DNA of 64,000 bases, from positions 1 to 64,000 of the forward strand of contig NZ_JASJAV010000010.1 of assembly GCF_030066895.1 (NCBI RefSeq). The letters are read 5' to 3'. The translations under genes were made by a program, and so were the position numbers. Below, piece by piece: positions 61,352 to 64,000 of this stretch (within the stretch, counting starts at the first letter, position 1; the number at the start of each line of letters is the position of its first letter). The notes under the pieces were generated by a model, which worked only from the letters and a program-made list of their open reading frames with translations, was not told where the DNA came from and searched no databases. This DNA comes from Breoghania sp. GTDB taxonomy: Bacteria; Pseudomonadota; Alphaproteobacteria; Rhizobiales; Stappiaceae.

Positions 61352-62212
61352 CTACTCCCCCGTCTTCTCAAGCCGTGCGATGAGGCTCGACGTATCCCAG
61401 CGCCGGCTGCCCATGGCCTGCACTTCCGAGTAGAACTGATCGACCATGGCCGTGACCGGCAGGCTGGCCCCGTTGGAGCGCGCCTCCTCCAGGCAGATGG
61501 AGAGATCCTTGCGCATCCAGTCGACCGCGAAGCCGAAATCGAACGTGCCTTCGGCCATGGTCTTCCAGCGGTTTTCCATCTGCCAGGACTGCGCCGCCCC
61601 CTTGGAGATCACGCCGATCACCTTTTCGATGTCGAGATCGGCCTTGCCCGCGAAATGGATCGCCTCTGACAGGCCCTGAACGAGCCCGGCGATGCAGATC
61701 TGGTTAACCATCTTGGTGAGCTGCCCGGCCCCGGTCTCGCCCATCAGGCCGACCGTCTTCGCATAACAGTCGATGACGGGTTTTGCCCGCTCGAAGGCAT
61801 CCGCATCGCCGCCCACCATTACGGTGAGAGCGCCGTTCTCCGCGCCGACCTGACCGCCGGAGACGGGGGCATCGAGGAAGGAAAACCCGTTGGCGCGCGC
61901 CACGTGGGCAGAAGCGGTCGTGTTGTCGATGAAGACGGCGCCGTCCTTCATGCCCTTGAAGGCACCGTCGGGGCTGAGCGTGACCGAGAGCAGGTCGTCG
62001 TCATTGCCCACGCAGGTGAAGACGAAATCGCATCCTTCAGCCGCGACCACCGGGGTGGAGGCGCGCTCTCCGCCATATTCCTTGACCCAGGCCTCGGCCT
62101 TTTCCGCCGTGCGATTGTAGACGGTCACATCGTGCCCGCCCTTCGTCTTCAGGTGTCCGGCCATCGGGTAGCCCATGACGCCCAGACCGATAAACGCGAC
62201 TTTTGCCATCAA
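61352..62212 (-). CDS. 3-hydroxyisobutyrate dehydrogenase-like protein
   Basis: 286 residues. Rossmann start VAFIGLGVMGYPMAGHL, substrate site DAPVSGGQVGAENGALTVMV and catalytic Lys in GAGQLTKMVNQICIAG. Open frame complete, but between TTASAHVAR and ANGFSFLDAPV about eight residues usual in the family are missing, an in-frame deletion in a helix. May act in valine breakdown with mmsA, or on tartronate semialdehyde. Confidence 0.9.
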   Translation of the reverse strand: MMAKVAFIGLGVMGYPMAGHLKTKGGHDVTVYNRTAEKAEAWVKEYGGERASTPVVAAEGCDFVFTCVGNDDDLLSVTLSPDGAFKGMKDGAVFIDNTTASAHVARANGFSFLDAPVSGGQVGAENGALTVMVGGDADAFERAKPVIDCYAKTVGLMGETGAGQLTKMVNQICIAGLVQGLSEAIHFAGKADLDIEKVIGVISKGAAQSWQMENRWKTMAEGTFDFGFAVDWMRKDLSICLEEARSNGASLPVTAMVDQFYSEVQAMGSRRWDTSSLIARLEKTGE

Positions 62213-62309
62213 ATCCCCCTCGAGATGTTCCTCCAGCGATGGAGAGAGTGGCGCTCCCCGTTCGCCCGGCGCGAAGCCTAGTCCAAGTCGGGGCGGATGA
62301 GATAGCCCC

Positions 62310-63467
62310 TCAGGCGGAAAGCGCCTGGTCGAGGTCGCCGATCAGGTCGTCGACATGTTCGATGCCGATGGAAAGGCGCAGCAGGTTCTTCGGCACGCCC
62401 GTCGCATCACCCTCGATGGAATAGAGGTGCTCCACGAGGCTCTCCACGCCGCTCAGCGACGTCGCACGCAGGAAGATCTGAAGACGCCCGGCAAAAAACG
62501 GCCAGCGCCTCTTCCCGGCCACCCTTGATAAGCACGGAGACGAGCGAACCGAACCCGCCGGTCATCTGCTTGATGGCGATCTCATGCCCCGGATGGGTGG
62601 CGAGCCCCGGATAGAGCACCGTCTCCACCTTGGCGTGGCCTTCCAGGAATTGGGCGACCGCCAGAGCATTGGCGTTCATCCTCTCCACACGCAGCGACAG
62701 CGTGCGCAGGCCGCGCACAAGCAGCCAAGCCTCGAATGAGCCCAGCACAGCGCCCGCATCGTGGCGTTCCTTGCAGATCAGCCGCCAGTGCTCGGAAGAG
62801 GCGTCGCACGTGGAGACGACACCGGCCAGCAGGTCCGAATGCCCGTTCACGCCTTGATGGCGGAATGGATGACGAAATCTGCCCCGTATTTCATCGGCTG
62901 TCAGATCGGCGGCGTGGCGGTGGTCGCATCCGCCGCCAGCACTGCGCCCGCATTATGCGCAGCGTCCGCCGCCGCCTTGATGTCGGTGACCTTCAAGGTG
63001 GGGTTGGAGGGCGTCTCGATGAAGACGAGATCGGCCGCCGTCTGCGAAAGCGTTTCGACCAGCTTGGCATTGTCGCTGACGTCGCATTCCACCAGCGCGA
63101 TGCCGTTGCGCTTGCAGAATTTGCGAACCCATGCGGTCGTGTCCCAGTAGATGCCCGACTGCACGATTACGACCGCCCTTGCGGCACGGAGCGGAAAACG
63201 GCGGCGATCGCGGCCATGCCGGAGGAGAGAACAGCCGGGTTTCCTCGCCCCTTCCATGCGGGCGATCAGCGCTTCTGCCTGGCGGTAGAGATCGTTGTCG
63301 TCGCGCGAATAAAGGTGGCTGGCGCTTTTCAGCGCATAGGTCGCATAGGTTTCGTCGCGCGCGAACGTGGTGGCCGGATCGATGCCGGGCACCACGGCGC
63401 CCGTGTGCTGATCCGGCTTGCCGCCTGCGTGGGCGAGGTGGGTGGCGATATTCTTTTCTGCGCTCAT
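62310..63467 (-). CDS. metC: Cystathionine beta-lyase family PLP enzyme, several lesions
   Basis: About 390 residues. ATHLAHAGGKPDQHTGAVVP start, HLYSRDDNDLYRQAEALIARMEG, VFIETPSNPTLKVTDI, PLP Lys in FVIHSAIKAWNGHSDLLAG, and YSIEGDATGVPKNLLRLSIGIE. Frameshifts near 63180-63250, 62857 and 62490; a TGA at 62901-62903. It cleaves cystathionine to homocysteine. Which of the beta-lyase and gamma-synthase subfamilies applies is not certain. Confidence 0.88.
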
Positions 63468-63617
63468 GATGGCTCTCAAAGGCGGAGCTTGCCGGGGGGC
63501 GGGACGGCGATAGGTGCGAGTCGTGCGGCCCGGTCGGGGAAAAGGGGCACGGTCGCGAAATCGGCGGCGAGAAAAGCAGCAGTCCCAGTTTGCCAGTCTC
63601 GGGCTTGAGCGCGACGG

Positions 63618-64000
63618 TTACCGTTTCAGGTGCCGTGTAATGCGGGCTTCCAGCCTGTCCCACAGCCTGCGGAGCTCTTCCACGACGGTGATATAGATTA
63701 TGGCGGCCCACAGGTCGGCTTGGAAATCGTAGGTGCGGGCGTAGATGCGCCGCGTCTCGCCCATCAGATCGTAGACCGTGACGATGGAAACGATGGCCTA
63801 GCCCTTCAGCATCAGCACCAGCTCGTTGCCATAGGGGAGCAGCGCCGTGATGAAGGCTTGCGGCAGCACGGCGGAAGAAGATCACCACGCACGAAAGTCC
63901 CAGCGTCTCGCCCGCCTCGATCTGTCCCTTGGGCACGTTGCGGATCGCACCGGACAGGATCTCGACCTGATAGGCGGAGGTGTTCAAAGTGAAGGCGAGC
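63618..64000 (-). CDS. Polar amino acid ABC permease, C-terminal part
   Basis: Gene continues beyond the window. EAA-type loop EILSGAIRNVPKGQIEAGETLGLS, then VLPQAFITALLPYGNELVLMLKG, and YDLMGETRRIYARTYDF, typical of HisM/ArtM-like permeases. A TAG at 63798-63800 (LKG-stop-AIVSIVT, Ser expected) and a frameshift near 63877. Probably feeds a cystine or basic amino acid importer, given the metC neighbour. Confidence 0.85.

Overview
The window reads as a GC-rich alphaproteobacterial chromosome, most likely a nitrogen-fixing member of the Hyphomicrobiales. Evidence is an oxygen-sensitive-class NifA, a fused TrpE(G) anthranilate synthase preceded by a Trp-Trp-Trp leader peptide, a ModE with a C-terminal double Mop domain, and several DUF families common in that order. 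No rRNA, tRNA, phage, IS element or CRISPR array was recognised.

1-11500 (plus strand) is a nif accessory cluster: the C-terminal part of nifA, a ferredoxin, a Cys-rich protein, nifT, a SIR2-like gene, nifB (with NifX domain), a second ferredoxin, an A-type Fe-S carrier, a TPR-like gene, a 4Fe-4S/LRV-repeat gene, two tandem nifZ genes, two small uncharacterised genes, a DegT-like protein that appears to lack the PLP lysine, a 2Fe-2S ferredoxin, another small gene, a Rieske protein and a truncated haemoglobin. Two near-perfect NifA-site plus sigma-54 promoter pairs drive the fdxN and nifB transcription units. nifHDK are not in the window. 11679-15620 (minus strand) is modE-modA-modB-modC plus a small gene, the molybdenum supply for nitrogenase, with a candidate ModE operator at the modE start.

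15813-24376 holds a chimeric glycosyltransferase/LysR remnant, then a co-directional block of a degenerate-ATPase ABC protein, a lone cyclic-nucleotide-binding domain, an MBL-fold hydrolase and a membrane class III nucleotide cyclase, with a CRP-like palindrome inside it, followed by an SDR. This is the best candidate for an undescribed system. 24400-64000 is ordinary metabolic and housekeeping sequence: trpE(G) with its attenuator, an AtzG/AtzE pair, aldolase, pirin, ChaN-like lipoprotein, MFS/TetR, mmsA/LysR, glcB, prfC, an amine-oxidase-like flavoprotein, LysR/AKR, dusA, TauE, cobS/cobT, a histidine kinase, GST, a UDG-family protein, sulfurtransferase/Lrp, a HIBADH-like protein, cystathionine lyase and an amino-acid ABC permease running off the end.

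A dominating property is damage: about 17 in-frame stop codons, more than 25 frameshifts (many in homopolymers) and several small in-frame deletions, spread over essential and dispensable genes alike. The lost residues differ (Q, E, Y, S, W, R), so this looks like base-calling or assembly error, possibly mixed with real decay, and not stop-codon reassignment. Coordinates for such genes span the reconstructed gene. Intergenic space carries three families of palindromic dispersed repeats.
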